This document shows positions 31,519 through 39,871 of a stretch of 42,396 bases of DNA, in pieces (the stretch's first letter is position 1; each line of letters starts with the position of its first letter). Location of the stretch: contig WTGN01000079.1 of assembly GCA_011523545.1 (NCBI GenBank), positions 1-42,396 on the forward strand, written 5' to 3'. A program made the position numbers and the translations under genes. Source of the DNA: Chloroflexota bacterium. Lineage in GTDB: Bacteria > Chloroflexota > Anaerolineae > Aggregatilineales > Phototrophicaceae. The notes beneath the pieces are model-generated. The model was given only the letters and a program-made list of their open reading frames with translations. It was not told where the DNA came from and searched no databases.

Positions 31519-32268
31519 TCAGCCGGGGACGCGCTCTTGCTGACGTTCCAGCGCCTTGGCCACCAGCGCGTCAAACAGCGCCTGCTGGGATGGATCACGC
31601 TCGGCTGTGACCTCGGGGTGCCATTGCACCGCGATCAGCCAGGCATGCCCGGGCAGTTCCAGCGCCTCTATGATGCCGTCGGCGGCTCTGGCTGTCACGC
31701 GCAAACTGGGCGCCACCGCCTTGACCGCCTGGTGATGCCCCGACGAGGTATGCAGCTGCGTCAAGCCCATGACGCCGGCGATCAAGCTGTCAGGCTCGAC
31801 CTGGACTTCCTGCAGCGCCCAAAGACCCGCTTCATTGCGGTGGATGTCTTCATCGCGGATGTCGGGAATGTGCTCGTGCAGCGTCCCGCCAGCGGCGACA
31901 TTAAGCGCCTGAAGACCGCGGCAGATGCAGAGCAGCGGCGTCTCGCCTTCGTCGAGCAGGCGCCGCAAAAGCCCGAGTTCGCCCCGGTCGCGTTCGCGGT
32001 CGGCCGGCAATACATGCGGATTCCAACGGTCGCCGCCGTATTCGGCCGGGTCGATATCGGTGCCGCCCGTCACCACGACGCCATCGAGAAGGGACAGAAT
32101 GCGCGCCGGATCGTCCTCGCCCGACGGGATCAGCAGGGGCAGGCCGCCCGCCCGCCGCACAGCATCGACATAAGGCGCGGGCGTGCTGAAAAAGGCATCA
32201 TAATGCCGCGATTTGATATACTCTTCGCTGCGTCCGCCGGTTGTGATCCCGATTGCGGGTTTTCTCAT
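31519..32268 (-). CDS. Gamma-glutamyl-gamma-aminobutyrate hydrolase-like (peptidase C26)
   Basis: 249 residues. Class I GATase-like hydrolase with the nucleophile Cys116 in LLCICRGLQALNVAAGGTL and the H-x-E pair His217/Glu219 in VQWHPEV. VTGGTDIDPAEYGG and TSSGHHQAVKAV are typical of the PuuD branch, which cleaves gamma-glutamyl amides such as gamma-glutamyl-GABA in putrescine breakdown. No other puu gene is nearby, so the physiological substrate is open. ATG at 32268 has GGAGG eight bases upstream; the open frame to 32310 adds a poorly supported leader. It is convergent with paralogue 3, with the stop codons 6 bp apart. It is clearer as a PuuD-type enzyme than the gene at 12481. Confidence 0.88.
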   Translation of the reverse strand: MRKPAIGITTGGRSEEYIKSRHYDAFFSTPAPYVDAVRRAGGLPLLIPSGEDDPARILSLLDGVVVTGGTDIDPAEYGGDRWNPHVLPADRERDRGELGLLRRLLDEGETPLLCICRGLQALNVAAGGTLHEHIPDIRDEDIHRNEAGLWALQEVQVEPDSLIAGVMGLTQLHTSSGHHQAVKAVAPSLRVTARAADGIIEALELPGHAWLIAVQWHPEVTAERDPSQQALFDALVAKALERQQERVPG

Positions 32269-32448
32269 TGGCCTGGCCTCCGGCTGCTCGCAGAATGGAT
32301 GGCGGCACAACTATAAACCGGCCGCCGCTATGAAGGCAAGCGCCATTGACGCAACCTTAAACGCCATGCATCGTAAGAAAGGATGAATAGAATCGGCTGC
32401 TTGCCGCCGCCCGTCAATGGCTCTTAAGCCCGGACCAACCGGCAAGTT

Positions 32449-32484
32449 ATGAAAGACTGCCTGTTCCGAGAAACTGATCCATGA
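32449..32484 (+). CDS. Possible 11-codon leader ORF overlapping the FtsX permease start
   Basis: ATG at 32449, 11 codons (MKDCLFRETDP) and a TGA that overlaps the permease ATG at 32481 as ATGA. The permease has no good ribosome binding site of its own, so reinitiation after this frame is possible. There is no strong binding site before the small ORF either. Confidence 0.2.
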   Translation: MKDCLFRETDP

Positions 32485-35243
32485 CGCATCGTTTACGCTT
32501 CTACATCACCTATGCTCTGCGCAATATCCGCCGCGGCGGCCGCTGGATTACGCTGGCTGTCCTCTGCATCAGCGCCGGCGTCGCCACCGTCGTCGCCCTG
32601 CGCTCGCTGGGCCTGGCTGTTGGCGATACCTTGACCAACAACGCGCGCATCGAGGTCAAGGGCGACCTGCTGATACGCAACGACAGCATCTTCGGCGGCT
32701 TCGGCAGCAATGATCCCAAGGCATTTTCGCCGGAGGAGTTGGCGGCGCTGTTGGCCTGGGCCGATGCAAAAGGCGCGCGCACGACCGCCTACATGAGCGG
32801 GCGCAACATGCAAATCACCAAGGTCGGCGGCGAGGGCTTCGGGCGGCCCAGCTTCATCGGCAGCAGCTTCATCAACCCGCATACCTACCCGCCGACTCAC
32901 ACCATCCGCGCCCTTGACCCGCCGGAGCGGCCGCTAGCCGATTTGTTCAGCGGCGGCAACGAGGTCGTCATCAGCGATAACCTGGCCGCGCAGAGCGATA
33001 TCGCGGTGGGCGATCAAGTGCGCGTCAGCGGCGCCGAGGAACCCTTCACCGTGCGCGGCATCGTCTCCGTGGCCGAGGAGAGCAGCGTCACCAACTTCCT
33101 CAACGCTTTTTTCGGTTTCGCTTATTTTGACCTCGACAACGCGCGAGCGGTCATAAACAAAGACTTCGCGCCCAACCGCCTTGGCGTCCTCCTGCCCGAA
33201 GCGGCGGACGAGACGCAGCTGGCTCAATTCGAGGAGGAGATCAGAGCATTCGCGCCCGACGTCCGCGTCACCGTCATTTCCGATTTTCTGGATCGCTATG
33301 AAGTGATTTCCCAATACCTCAGCGATTTCGTCGTCGTGATGGGTTTAGGCGCATTGCTGATTGGCGGCGTCGGCATCATGAATACGATGCTGGTGTTGGT
33401 GCGCCGCCGCACCGGAGAAATCGCCGCGGTCAAGACTTTTGGCCTGCGCGGGGGGCAGGTCGCCACGCTCTTCTTCACCGAAGCCTTGATCCTCGGTTTC
33501 ATCGGCAGCCTGCTCGGCATCATCGTCGGGGTCGGCTTAAGCGTCATCGTCAATCAATATGGCGCGGTCGCCCTGCGCCAGGCGCTGACCTGGCAGATCT
33601 ATCCCGAAGCGCTCGTCTTTGGTTTCACGCTCGGCATGATCGTCACCGCTATCTTCGGCGTCGCCCCGGTTTTGACCGCCGTCAAGGTCCGCCCCAGCAT
33701 CATCCTGCGTCCCAATGAGAACCACTGGGTCGCGCTTGGCGTCTTGCAGTCGATCGCGCTAGTCGTCTTCGTCACGCTTTGCCTGGGCTTGGTCGTCGGG
33801 CATATCCTGCGCCCCTCGTTCGAGTTGACGGAGGCCAGGCTGGCCGATATCGCCACGCGCGATGCCGAGCGCCTCTCCGATGAACAGCGGGCAGCCGCGG
33901 CCGAATCGAGCCGTTTCGGCGCGACGGCGCGAGCGGGATTTGAATCGCCATCGCCGTATCTGGTTGGCGTGCTCGGCGTCAGCGCCACCTTTCTGCTCTT
34001 CCTCCTGCTGATTGCCGTCCTCTGGCTGATTATTCTTCTGATCGGCAGGCTGCCTTCGCTTGGCCTGGTCACCTGGAAGCTGGCGCTGCGCAACTTGTCC
34101 ACCAACCGCATACGCACCGCCATCACCACGCTGGCGTTGATCGCCGGTATGTTCGCCCTCAGCGCCATCACCTTCGTCGGCGAGGGCACGCGCGAGCTGC
34201 TCAATCTTCAGCTCAGCCGCAGTTTTGGCGGCAATGTGCTGGTGTTTCCCTTCCCCGGGTTGCCGGCCGGGCTGGTCAAGAGCGGCATCGACGGCGCGCT
34301 GCGGGATGTGCAAATCCAGTACCGCACAGCGATAAGGAACTACGAATTGCAGGTGACAGCTGTCAACGGGGATGCCGTCCAGCATGAACCCGTCGACGGC
34401 GAGGCGCAAGCGGACGGCAGTCAACTTGAAGCGACCGTGTGGGAGTCGGACAATCCGGATATCTACGGCGGCCAGGGCGCGACAAGCAGCGGGCGCATGC
34501 TCACAAACGAAGACCGCGGTCAGCCGCTGATCGTGCTGCCTTACGCACTGGCTGAGACCCTGCAAATCGAAGTCGGCGATCGCATCACCTTAGAAGGCGC
34601 CGAGGGCAGCGCGCTGGAAGTCGCAGGCATTCTGGGCGAGGCGCAGGGCCTGGCTGCTTTCGGCGGTTCCAGCGGGCTCATTCCGCCGGATGTCTTGCCG
34701 GCGTCGCTGCCCGCCGGTTTCACGCTCTACGCCTTTCAGATACCGGCGGCAGAGCTCAATCGCGCGCTGGCCGAGCTGTCGTCGGTGATCTTCGCCTTGT
34801 CAATCGACGTGCAATTCATCGATGGTTTGATCGGCCGCCTGATCGATCAGTTCGCGGCCATCCCCACCATCGTCGGCCTGTTGTCGCTCTTCGCCGCCGC
34901 CGTGATCATGGCCAACACGGTCGCGCTTTCCACGCTGGAGCGCCGCCGTCAAATCGGCATCCTCAAAGCGATCGGGCTGAAGTCGCGACGGGTATTGGCG
35001 GTCATGTTCATCGAATCGAGCCTGGTCAGCTTATTGAGCGCTTGCATCGGCATCGGGCTCAGCGCCTTGATCATTCGTCTGCTGTCTGCGGCTGGCGGCA
35101 TTGCTATCCCGCTGCCGGCGGACGCGCGCCTCACCGCCCTTGCCCTGCTGTTCGCCGCGCTGCTCATCGGCTGGGCCGCCACCTTCCTCAGCGCCCGCGT
35201 CGCGCTCAAAGAACGAGTCATGAACGTGCTGCGTTATGATTGA
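32481..35243 (+). CDS. FtsX-like ABC transporter permease with two FtsX domains
   Basis: 920 residues. It has an N-terminal helix (WITLAVLCISAGVATVVALR), an outside MacB-like domain, then a three-helix FtsX block around 275-400 (MGLGALLIGGVGIMNTMLVL, then RRRTGEIAAVKTFGLRGGQV). A second half repeats this: a helix near 540 (RIRTAITTLALIAGMFALSA), a second outer domain, and a final FtsX block (AAAVIMANTVALSTLERRRQ, then ILKAIGLKSRRVLAVMFIES). This is the large YbbP/YtrF-like type that couples ATP hydrolysis to work outside the membrane, such as lipoprotein or peptide release. The partner ATPase gene is not next to it. ATG at 32481 is chosen from the TM start; its ribosome site is weak. Confidence 0.88.
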   Translation: MTHRLRFYITYALRNIRRGGRWITLAVLCISAGVATVVALRSLGLAVGDTLTNNARIEVKGDLLIRNDSIFGGFGSNDPKAFSPEELAALLAWADAKGARTTAYMSGRNMQITKVGGEGFGRPSFIGSSFINPHTYPPTHTIRALDPPERPLADLFSGGNEVVISDNLAAQSDIAVGDQVRVSGAEEPFTVRGIVSVAEESSVTNFLNAFFGFAYFDLDNARAVINKDFAPNRLGVLLPEAADETQLAQFEEEIRAFAPDVRVTVISDFLDRYEVISQYLSDFVVVMGLGALLIGGVGIMNTMLVLVRRRTGEIAAVKTFGLRGGQVATLFFTEALILGFIGSLLGIIVGVGLSVIVNQYGAVALRQALTWQIYPEALVFGFTLGMIVTAIFGVAPVLTAVKVRPSIILRPNENHWVALGVLQSIALVVFVTLCLGLVVGHILRPSFELTEARLADIATRDAERLSDEQRAAAAESSRFGATARAGFESPSPYLVGVLGVSATFLLFLLLIAVLWLIILLIGRLPSLGLVTWKLALRNLSTNRIRTAITTLALIAGMFALSAITFVGEGTRELLNLQLSRSFGGNVLVFPFPGLPAGLVKSGIDGALRDVQIQYRTAIRNYELQVTAVNGDAVQHEPVDGEAQADGSQLEATVWESDNPDIYGGQGATSSGRMLTNEDRGQPLIVLPYALAETLQIEVGDRITLEGAEGSALEVAGILGEAQGLAAFGGSSGLIPPDVLPASLPAGFTLYAFQIPAAELNRALAELSSVIFALSIDVQFIDGLIGRLIDQFAAIPTIVGLLSLFAAAVIMANTVALSTLERRRQIGILKAIGLKSRRVLAVMFIESSLVSLLSACIGIGLSALIIRLLSAAGGIAIPLPADARLTALALLFAALLIGWAATFLSARVALKERVMNVLRYD

Positions 35244-35279
35244 GCGCGCTTAGGAAAGCCGTCGGTTACGTCGCTGTAT

Positions 35280-35300
35280 GGGCGAGCCACCGGCTCGCCC
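35280..35300. repeat. Family A hairpin repeat
   Basis: Stem GGGCGAGCC against GGCTCGCCC with loop ACC, followed by GTACG as at 283. It is 36 bp after the FtsX permease stop and may also act as a terminator-like 3' hairpin. Confidence 0.85.
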
Positions 35301-35320
35301 GTACGCACGGGAAATAAACA

Positions 35321-35340
35321 GCGAGACCACCGGCACGCCC
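35321..35340. repeat. Degenerate family A repeat
   Basis: GCGAGACCACCGGCACGCCC resembles the standard unit, but its inner arms no longer pair well. It lies between two intact copies. The gap 35244-35595 holds only such repeats, a GCGCTT-C-AAGCGC palindrome at about 35463 and the pilin promoter. Confidence 0.5.
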
Positions 35341-35364
35341 ACAAGCGTGCACAATTGCTAACAT

Positions 35365-35385
35365 GGGCGTCTCAGCGAGACGCCC
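35365..35385. repeat. Family A hairpin repeat
   Basis: Stem GGGCGTCTC against GAGACGCCC with loop AGC, followed by CTACG. Confidence 0.85.
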
Positions 35386-35505
35386 CTACGGCGTTCCTTA
35401 TCTTTTGCGCTGCATTGGTGGCGCTACTGAGAGCGCGTAGGGAAGCCGTCGGGTGTGGCCCGCGCTTCAAGCGCGCTTGCGGCCCCCTTGAGCGGCGCGC
35501 GTCAA

Positions 35506-35534
35506 TTGCCTAGTTGATTAAGCTATGCTATATT
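35506..35534 (+). promoter_or_regulatory. Sigma70-like promoter of the pilin gene
   Basis: TTGCCT (35506-35511, four of six) and TATATT (35529-35534, five of six) are separated by exactly 17 bp. The ATG follows about 61 bp after the -10 box. It is the best-looking plus-strand promoter in the window. Confidence 0.6.
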
Positions 35535-35541
35535 GAGCATA
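35524..35541. promoter_or_regulatory. Inverted repeat over the pilin -10 box
   Basis: TATGCT (35524-35529) and AGCATA (35536-35541) are perfect inverted repeats around ATATTG. The repeat covers the -10 box and the expected melting region, a good place for a repressor. Confidence 0.4.
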
Positions 35542-35595
35542 CATACGCCATTCACAAATCATTCACGCTCAAACGCTTATCGCAGGAGTCTCTTG

Positions 35596-35790
35596 ATGCC
35601 TCGGAATCCACGTCACCAAGAAGGGCAGGGTTTAGTCGAATACGCATTAATCCTCGTGCTGGTCGCAGTCGTTGTCATCGTTATCCTCGCGCTGCTGGGG
35701 CCGGCAATCGGCAACATCTTCTCTAATATCATCAATAGTCTGAACCCAACCGCGACGCCCACTATCACGCCGACGCCCAACGGCGGCTGA
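35596..35790 (+). CDS. Flp/Fap-type pilin subunit
   Basis: 64 residues. The type IVb prepilin signature is plain: basic leader MPRNPRHQEG, cleavage expected after Gly10, then QGLVEYALILVLVAVVVIV with Glu at +5 and Tyr at +6 of the mature chain, followed by a hydrophobic helix. The C-terminus is Pro/Thr-rich (NPTATPTITPTPNGG), a tail that recurs almost word for word in the LysM lipoprotein encoded at 37032-37841. CAGGAG sits seven bases before the ATG at 35596. No tad/cpa assembly genes (prepilin peptidase, ATPase, TadB/C) are in the window, so this is an orphan pilin locus that probably relies on machinery encoded elsewhere. The family role is adhesion or surface fibres. Confidence 0.85.
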   Translation: MPRNPRHQEGQGLVEYALILVLVAVVVIVILALLGPAIGNIFSNIINSLNPTATPTITPTPNGG

Positions 35791-35985
35791 TCCAATGCTG
35801 CCCGCTGGAGCTTGGGCAGCTGGCCACGTTTTGTCCGCCATTCGCTTCGGCGTGAACGTCCCCCGCCGCAGCAGCGTCGCGCCCTGGTCGCAGCATCCGT
35901 TATACTTTTCCAATCGCGCCGGCAAAGCGGCCGGTCGCGGCGAGCAGCTTGCTCCTGCGCGGCCAGGCCGGGGCAGGGAGGGCAA

Positions 35986-37023
35986 ATGATCCTGGAAGAA
36001 CTGTCAAAAGCCATCGGCGTCAGCGGCGAAGAAGACGAAGTGCGCGCGCTTGTCATCGACGCCATTCGCGACCATGTTACCGATCTGGAAGTGGACGCTT
36101 TGGGCAATGTCACCGCCAGCCAGCTCGGAACGGCGCATCCCGAGTACATTGTGATGATCGCGGCCCACATGGACGAAATCGGCATGATGGTGACCGCTGT
36201 CGAGGCCAATGGCTTGATCCAGTTCACTGGCGTCGGCGGCGTCGACGCCCGCATCTTGCCCGGCTTGCGCGTCAAAGTGGGGGCGAAGCGCAGCCCAGGG
36301 GTGATCCTCTGGAAGCCGATACATTTCTGGCGCGCAATGAAAACAGTCCCGATGGATGCCTTGCGCATTGATGTCGGCGCGGCCGACAAAAGCGCGGCCG
36401 AACCGGGCGATCGCATCGCTTTCGACGGCGGCTACACGCGCTTGAGCGATACGGTTGTGCGCGGCAAAGCATTTGACGATCGCGTCGGCTGCTCAATTCT
36501 GGTGGATATTCTCCGGGGCGGGCCCTATCCGGTCACGGTCGCGGCCGCCTTCACAGCGCAGGAGGAAATCGGATTGCGCGGCGCGACGGTGGCGGCCCAG
36601 CGCTTGCAGCCGGATGCCGCCATCGTGCTCGAAGGCACTTACGCCTATGATGTGCCCGACCCGAACCGGGAAGCCGACGCCGGCGACCTGCCCTCCAATC
36701 CCGGAACGCGCATGGGTGAAGGGGCGGTCATTACCTTGTCAGACAGGCAGATGATCACGGATCCGCGCGCCCTGAGATTCCTGCGCGAGACGGCGGCGGC
36801 GCATGGCATCACCCATCAGGTCAAAACCATGGGCGGGGGCGGCACCGATGGCGGCGCCATTCATCTGGCGCAGGCGGGTATCCCGACCATGCCGATCTCC
36901 GTGCCTTGCCGCTACATCCATACGCCGACGGCGCTGCTGAATCTCGATGATTACCAGAGTGTTTTGAGTCTGTCTCAAGCGGTGCTGAATCGCATCACGC
37001 CGGCGAGTTTTCAACGCGATTGA
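35986..37023 (+). CDS. M42 family metallopeptidase (aminopeptidase)
   Basis: 345 residues, cytoplasmic, of the tetrahedral-aminopeptidase family also annotated as endoglucanase M or glutamyl aminopeptidase. Metal and catalytic residues are in order: His61 in MIAAHMDEIG, bridging Asp164 in GKAFDDRVGC, Glu193 and Glu194 in AQEEIGLRG, an acidic ligand at Glu216 in VLEGTYAYDVPD, and His322 in RYIHTP. Length is right for the family. ATG at 35986 has GGGAGG just upstream; the longer open frame back to 35812 is Arg- and Pro-rich and noncoding in character. It most likely removes N-terminal residues from peptides in the cytoplasm. It is not clearly linked to its neighbours. Confidence 0.92.
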   Translation: MILEELSKAIGVSGEEDEVRALVIDAIRDHVTDLEVDALGNVTASQLGTAHPEYIVMIAAHMDEIGMMVTAVEANGLIQFTGVGGVDARILPGLRVKVGAKRSPGVILWKPIHFWRAMKTVPMDALRIDVGAADKSAAEPGDRIAFDGGYTRLSDTVVRGKAFDDRVGCSILVDILRGGPYPVTVAAAFTAQEEIGLRGATVAAQRLQPDAAIVLEGTYAYDVPDPNREADAGDLPSNPGTRMGEGAVITLSDRQMITDPRALRFLRETAAAHGITHQVKTMGGGGTDGGAIHLAQAGIPTMPISVPCRYIHTPTALLNLDDYQSVLSLSQAVLNRITPASFQRD

Positions 37024-37031
37024 GGCGCTTA

Positions 37032-37841
37032 TTAGGATGGCAGTTTTAGTTCCTGGCCAACGCTCAAGCGATTGGGATTGGTCAATTCATTCAACGAGAT
37101 CAATTCTCTGACATCGACGCGATAGCGCAGCGATATGCTCTCGACGGTCTCGCCAGCGGAGACGACATGTATCTCCGGCCGCGGCGTCGGGGTGATGGTG
37201 GGCGTGGCCGTTGGTTCCGCCGTCGCCGTTTCTTCCATCGTGTCCGCTTCGCCTTCGACAATAATCGGGCCCGCCGTCACATCTACTTGCGTCGCGCTGG
37301 CTTCGGTCGCGACGACTTCCGGCTCTTCCGGCTCGCAATCCGGGATGAGCAGAAGTTGGCCGATCGATAGATTCTCGCTGTCCAGTTGATTCACTTCCAT
37401 GATCGTCTGGTAGGTTGTGCCCCAAGCCAGCGCCAGCCGGAACAAGACATTGCCCGCCTGCACCTGATAGACGCAGTCATCGTCCGGATCAAGCTGTTCT
37501 TCGAATGTCAGCGTGGGCGACGGTGCGACGAATGGCGTGATTGTGTCGGACGCCGTTGTTGGTTCCGCGTCGCTCGTCAGCGGGGCCACCGTCGGCTGTT
37601 CGACCTGGCCGGGCAAACTTTCCGGCGTGATGTATCTCACTTCCACCGACGTTGCCTCGCCGTCGCCGACGCCGCTATCAGGCGCGGCCGCATCCTCGCC
37701 CTCGGCCACCGCGACGACGGCCGCCGTCACTTCCGCGACTTCGGCGCTGTCCACCTGCTGGAACGGTTCTTCCGTCTGGCGATAACAGCCGGCCAGCAAG
37801 CATGCGCAAACCAGCAGAAATAGGATGAGTCTGGGCTTCAT
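37032..37841 (-). CDS. LysM-domain lipoprotein
   Basis: 269 residues. The leader MKPRLILFLLVCACLLAGCY has a lipobox with Cys19, so it should be lipid-anchored outside. Residues 20-120 are acidic and low in complexity, followed by a first LysM-like domain (YQVQAGNVLFRLALAWG, then NLSIGQLLLIPDC), a Thr/Glu-rich linker with PTATPTITPTPRP, and a clear C-terminal LysM (VVSAGETVESISLRYRVDV, then NRLSVGQELKLPS). LysM domains bind glycans such as peptidoglycan or, in bacteria without it, other wall sugars. The Thr-Pro tail matches the pilin encoded nearby. The ATG at 37841 has GAGAG about ten bases upstream. It is convergent with the M42 peptidase gene. Confidence 0.85.
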   Translation of the reverse strand: MKPRLILFLLVCACLLAGCYRQTEEPFQQVDSAEVAEVTAAVVAVAEGEDAAAPDSGVGDGEATSVEVRYITPESLPGQVEQPTVAPLTSDAEPTTASDTITPFVAPSPTLTFEEQLDPDDDCVYQVQAGNVLFRLALAWGTTYQTIMEVNQLDSENLSIGQLLLIPDCEPEEPEVVATEASATQVDVTAGPIIVEGEADTMEETATAEPTATPTITPTPRPEIHVVSAGETVESISLRYRVDVRELISLNELTNPNRLSVGQELKLPS

Positions 37842-37985
37842 GAGGTCAAGCTCTCTTGAATTCGAATGATGCTTTGCGCCCATTATAGTGGAGTCGCCCC
37901 GGACGCGCTTGCCAGCCAGGGCGGACATTTTTGCGCTTCGGCGGGCGAGGCGAGTGACGGCCTTCGATATGAATGGAATCTGTAG

Positions 37986-38006
37986 GGGCGACTCGCTGAG
38001 TCGCCC
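37986..38006. repeat. Family A hairpin repeat
   Basis: Stem GGGCGACTC against GAGTCGCCC with loop GCT, preceded by GTAG. The gap 37842-38153 (312 bp) holds this, a degenerate copy and another intact copy, and no gene that I can see. Confidence 0.85.
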
Positions 38007-38069
38007 TAAAGCACGCATTATCACATGCACGGGACTTAGGGCGAAATGCCACTGCCGTTGTCGTTATGG

Positions 38070-38090
38070 GGGCGAGCCACCGGGTTGCCG
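38070..38090. repeat. Degenerate family A repeat
   Basis: GGGCGAGCC-ACC is an intact left half, but the right half reads GGGTTGCCG in place of GGCTCGCCC, so pairing is lost. Confidence 0.55.
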
Positions 38091-38104
38091 ACAATTGCTC
38101 CGGC

Positions 38105-38125
38105 GGGCGACCTTATAGGTCGCCC
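38105..38125. repeat. Family A hairpin repeat
   Basis: Stem GGGCGACCT against AGGTCGCCC with loop TAT, followed by CTACA. It lies 28 bp from the stop of trpB, at its 3' side. Confidence 0.85.
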
Positions 38126-38153
38126 CTACATTGTCTCATGAGGCGGCGACGGA

Positions 38154-39518
38154 TTAACCAACTTGCGGCAGGGCTTGCATCGCTCGTTCGATCTCCGCTT
38201 GCGGGTACTCGTAATTCGAGAGCTGGCCGCCCAGATAGGCGTCGTAGGCGCTCATATCAAAGTGGCCGTGCCCGCAGAGGTTGAAGAGGATGACGCGTTC
38301 CTCGCCCGCTTCTTTGGCCGCCTGGGCTTCGCGGATCGCCCCGGCAATTCCGTGGGCGGCTTCCGGCGCGGCGATGATGCCCTCGGCTTTGGCGAAGGTG
38401 ATGGCGGCGGCGAAGGTCTCCATCTGCGGGATGGCGGCCATGGCGATCAGATCCTGATCCCAGAGTTCGCAGATGATGGATGCCATGCCATGATAGCGCA
38501 GCCCGCCGGCATGCAGCGGCGGCGGCACGAAGCCATGCCCCAGCGTATACATCTTCACCAGCGGCGTCATGCCGACCGTATCGCCAAAATCATAAGCGTA
38601 GACCCCGCGCGTCAAGCTCGGGCAGGCGGCCGGCTCGACGCCTAGCAGCTTGGTCCCTTTTCCGGCGGTCAGGTTTTGATGCAAGAAGGGCAGGGCGATG
38701 CCGGCGAAGTTGCTGCCGCCGCCGGTGGGCCCGACGACGACATCCGGATATTCGCCCGCCAGTTCCATCTGCCCGAGCGCTTCCTGACCGATGACTGTCT
38801 GGTGCATGAGCACGTGATTGAGCACGCTGCCCAGGGAATACTTGTATTTTCCGCCGCTGGTGGCCGCGACTTCGACCGCCTCGCTGATGGCGATGCCGAG
38901 CGATCCCGTGCTTTCGGGATCCGCCTCCAGAATCGTGCGGCCGGCGTTGGTGGATTCGCTGGGGCTGGCGGTGACGCTGGCGCCAAAGCTCTCCATGATG
39001 GCGCGTCGGTAGGGCTTCTGCTCATAGCTGATGCGCACCATATAGACGATGCATTCCATATCAAGGAAGCTGCAAGCTTGCGCCAGCGCCGTGCCCCATT
39101 GCCCAGCGCCGGTTTCGGTGGTCAGCCCGTTGATGCCCTCCTGCTTGTTGTACCAGGCTTGGGCTGTCGCCGTGTTCAGCTTGTGGCTGCCAGAGGGCGA
39201 CACGCCTTCGTATTTGTAATAGATATGCGCCGGCGTATCGAGCGCATTCTCCAAGCGCCGCGCGCGCAGCAGGGGCGTCGGCCGCCAGAGTTTGTAGATC
39301 TCGCGCACTTCGTCCGGAATCTCGATCCAGCGATCCTGGCTCACCTCCTGCATGATCAAACCCATGGGGAAGAGCGGCGCCAGGTCATCAGGGCCGACCG
39401 GTTGATGCGTACCCGGATGCAGCACCGGCGGCAGCGGCCGCGGCAGATCCGCTTGTATGTTGTACCAGCGGCGCGGGATGGCGCTCTGGGGCAGGTCAAA
39501 ACGAATGTCGTCCGACAT
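38154..39518 (-). CDS. trpB: Tryptophan synthase beta chain-like, TrpB2 type
   Basis: 454 residues, a PLP enzyme of the TrpB2 branch, which is longer than TrpB1 and typical of archaea and deep bacterial lines. The PLP lysine is Lys113 in SPSGSHKLNTATAQAWYN. Other features are RPTPLLRARRLE, TTETGAGQWGTALAQACSFL, the glycine-rich phosphate loop GPTGGGSNFAG and the C-terminal NLCGHGHFDMSAYDAYLGG. It should form tryptophan from indole and serine. No trpA or other trp gene is beside it, so it may work alone as an indole-salvage enzyme, as proposed for TrpB2, or with TrpA encoded elsewhere. GGGAGA precedes the ATG at 39518. The 3' side holds family A hairpins. Confidence 0.93.
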   Translation of the reverse strand: MSDDIRFDLPQSAIPRRWYNIQADLPRPLPPVLHPGTHQPVGPDDLAPLFPMGLIMQEVSQDRWIEIPDEVREIYKLWRPTPLLRARRLENALDTPAHIYYKYEGVSPSGSHKLNTATAQAWYNKQEGINGLTTETGAGQWGTALAQACSFLDMECIVYMVRISYEQKPYRRAIMESFGASVTASPSESTNAGRTILEADPESTGSLGIAISEAVEVAATSGGKYKYSLGSVLNHVLMHQTVIGQEALGQMELAGEYPDVVVGPTGGGSNFAGIALPFLHQNLTAGKGTKLLGVEPAACPSLTRGVYAYDFGDTVGMTPLVKMYTLGHGFVPPPLHAGGLRYHGMASIICELWDQDLIAMAAIPQMETFAAAITFAKAEGIIAAPEAAHGIAGAIREAQAAKEAGEERVILFNLCGHGHFDMSAYDAYLGGQLSNYEYPQAEIERAMQALPQVG

Positions 39519-39628
39519 GAGTCATTTCTCCCTTGATTGGCTATGGCTCGTATTATGTCGACGGCCTGGGCTTTGCGCAAACTGTCTCGGTTATTGGGCG
39601 CCTGTATGTATGGGGCGGAGGGCTTCAC

Positions 39629-39672
39629 CACAGAGGAAATGAGGAAACACAGAGGACACAGAGGAGCTTTTG
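39629..39672 (+). repeat. Family D repeat (ACCACAGAGG type)
   Basis: ACCACAGAGG, then a short purine spacer, then AACACAGAGG-type units ending ACACAGAGGAG. A similar element lies at 42200-42240. The gap 39519-40027 (509 bp) holds this, three family A hairpins, one family C module and no gene that I can see. Confidence 0.6.
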
Positions 39673-39741
39673 TCACAGCCCGTTGCGAGTCTCGACGCGG
39701 GTCACAGAACGTAAACAACCCGCCCATACCCGGACCTGTAG

Positions 39742-39762
39742 GGGCGACCAACCTGGTCGCCC
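39742..39762. repeat. Family A hairpin repeat
   Basis: Stem GGGCGACCA against TGGTCGCCC with loop ACC, preceded by GTAG. Confidence 0.85.
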
Positions 39763-39787
39763 GTTGCCTGCAGAAGGTGTTGGGCGC

Positions 39788-39808
39788 GGGCGACTTGATA
39801 AGTCGCCC
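39788..39808. repeat. Family A hairpin repeat
   Basis: Stem GGGCGACTT against AAGTCGCCC with loop GAT; followed by CTAC and the family C module at 39813, as at 12241-12277. Confidence 0.85.
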
Positions 39809-39812
39809 CTAC

Positions 39813-39824
39813 AAGGCTTGTCCG
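39813..39824 (+). repeat. Family C 12-bp module
   Basis: AAGGCTTGTCCG directly after a family A hairpin, the same A-then-C order as at 12241-12277. Confidence 0.7.
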
Positions 39825-39871
39825 CTACTATGTCGTTGTAACTGAGCGGCGCTAATACGATGGAACCGTAG

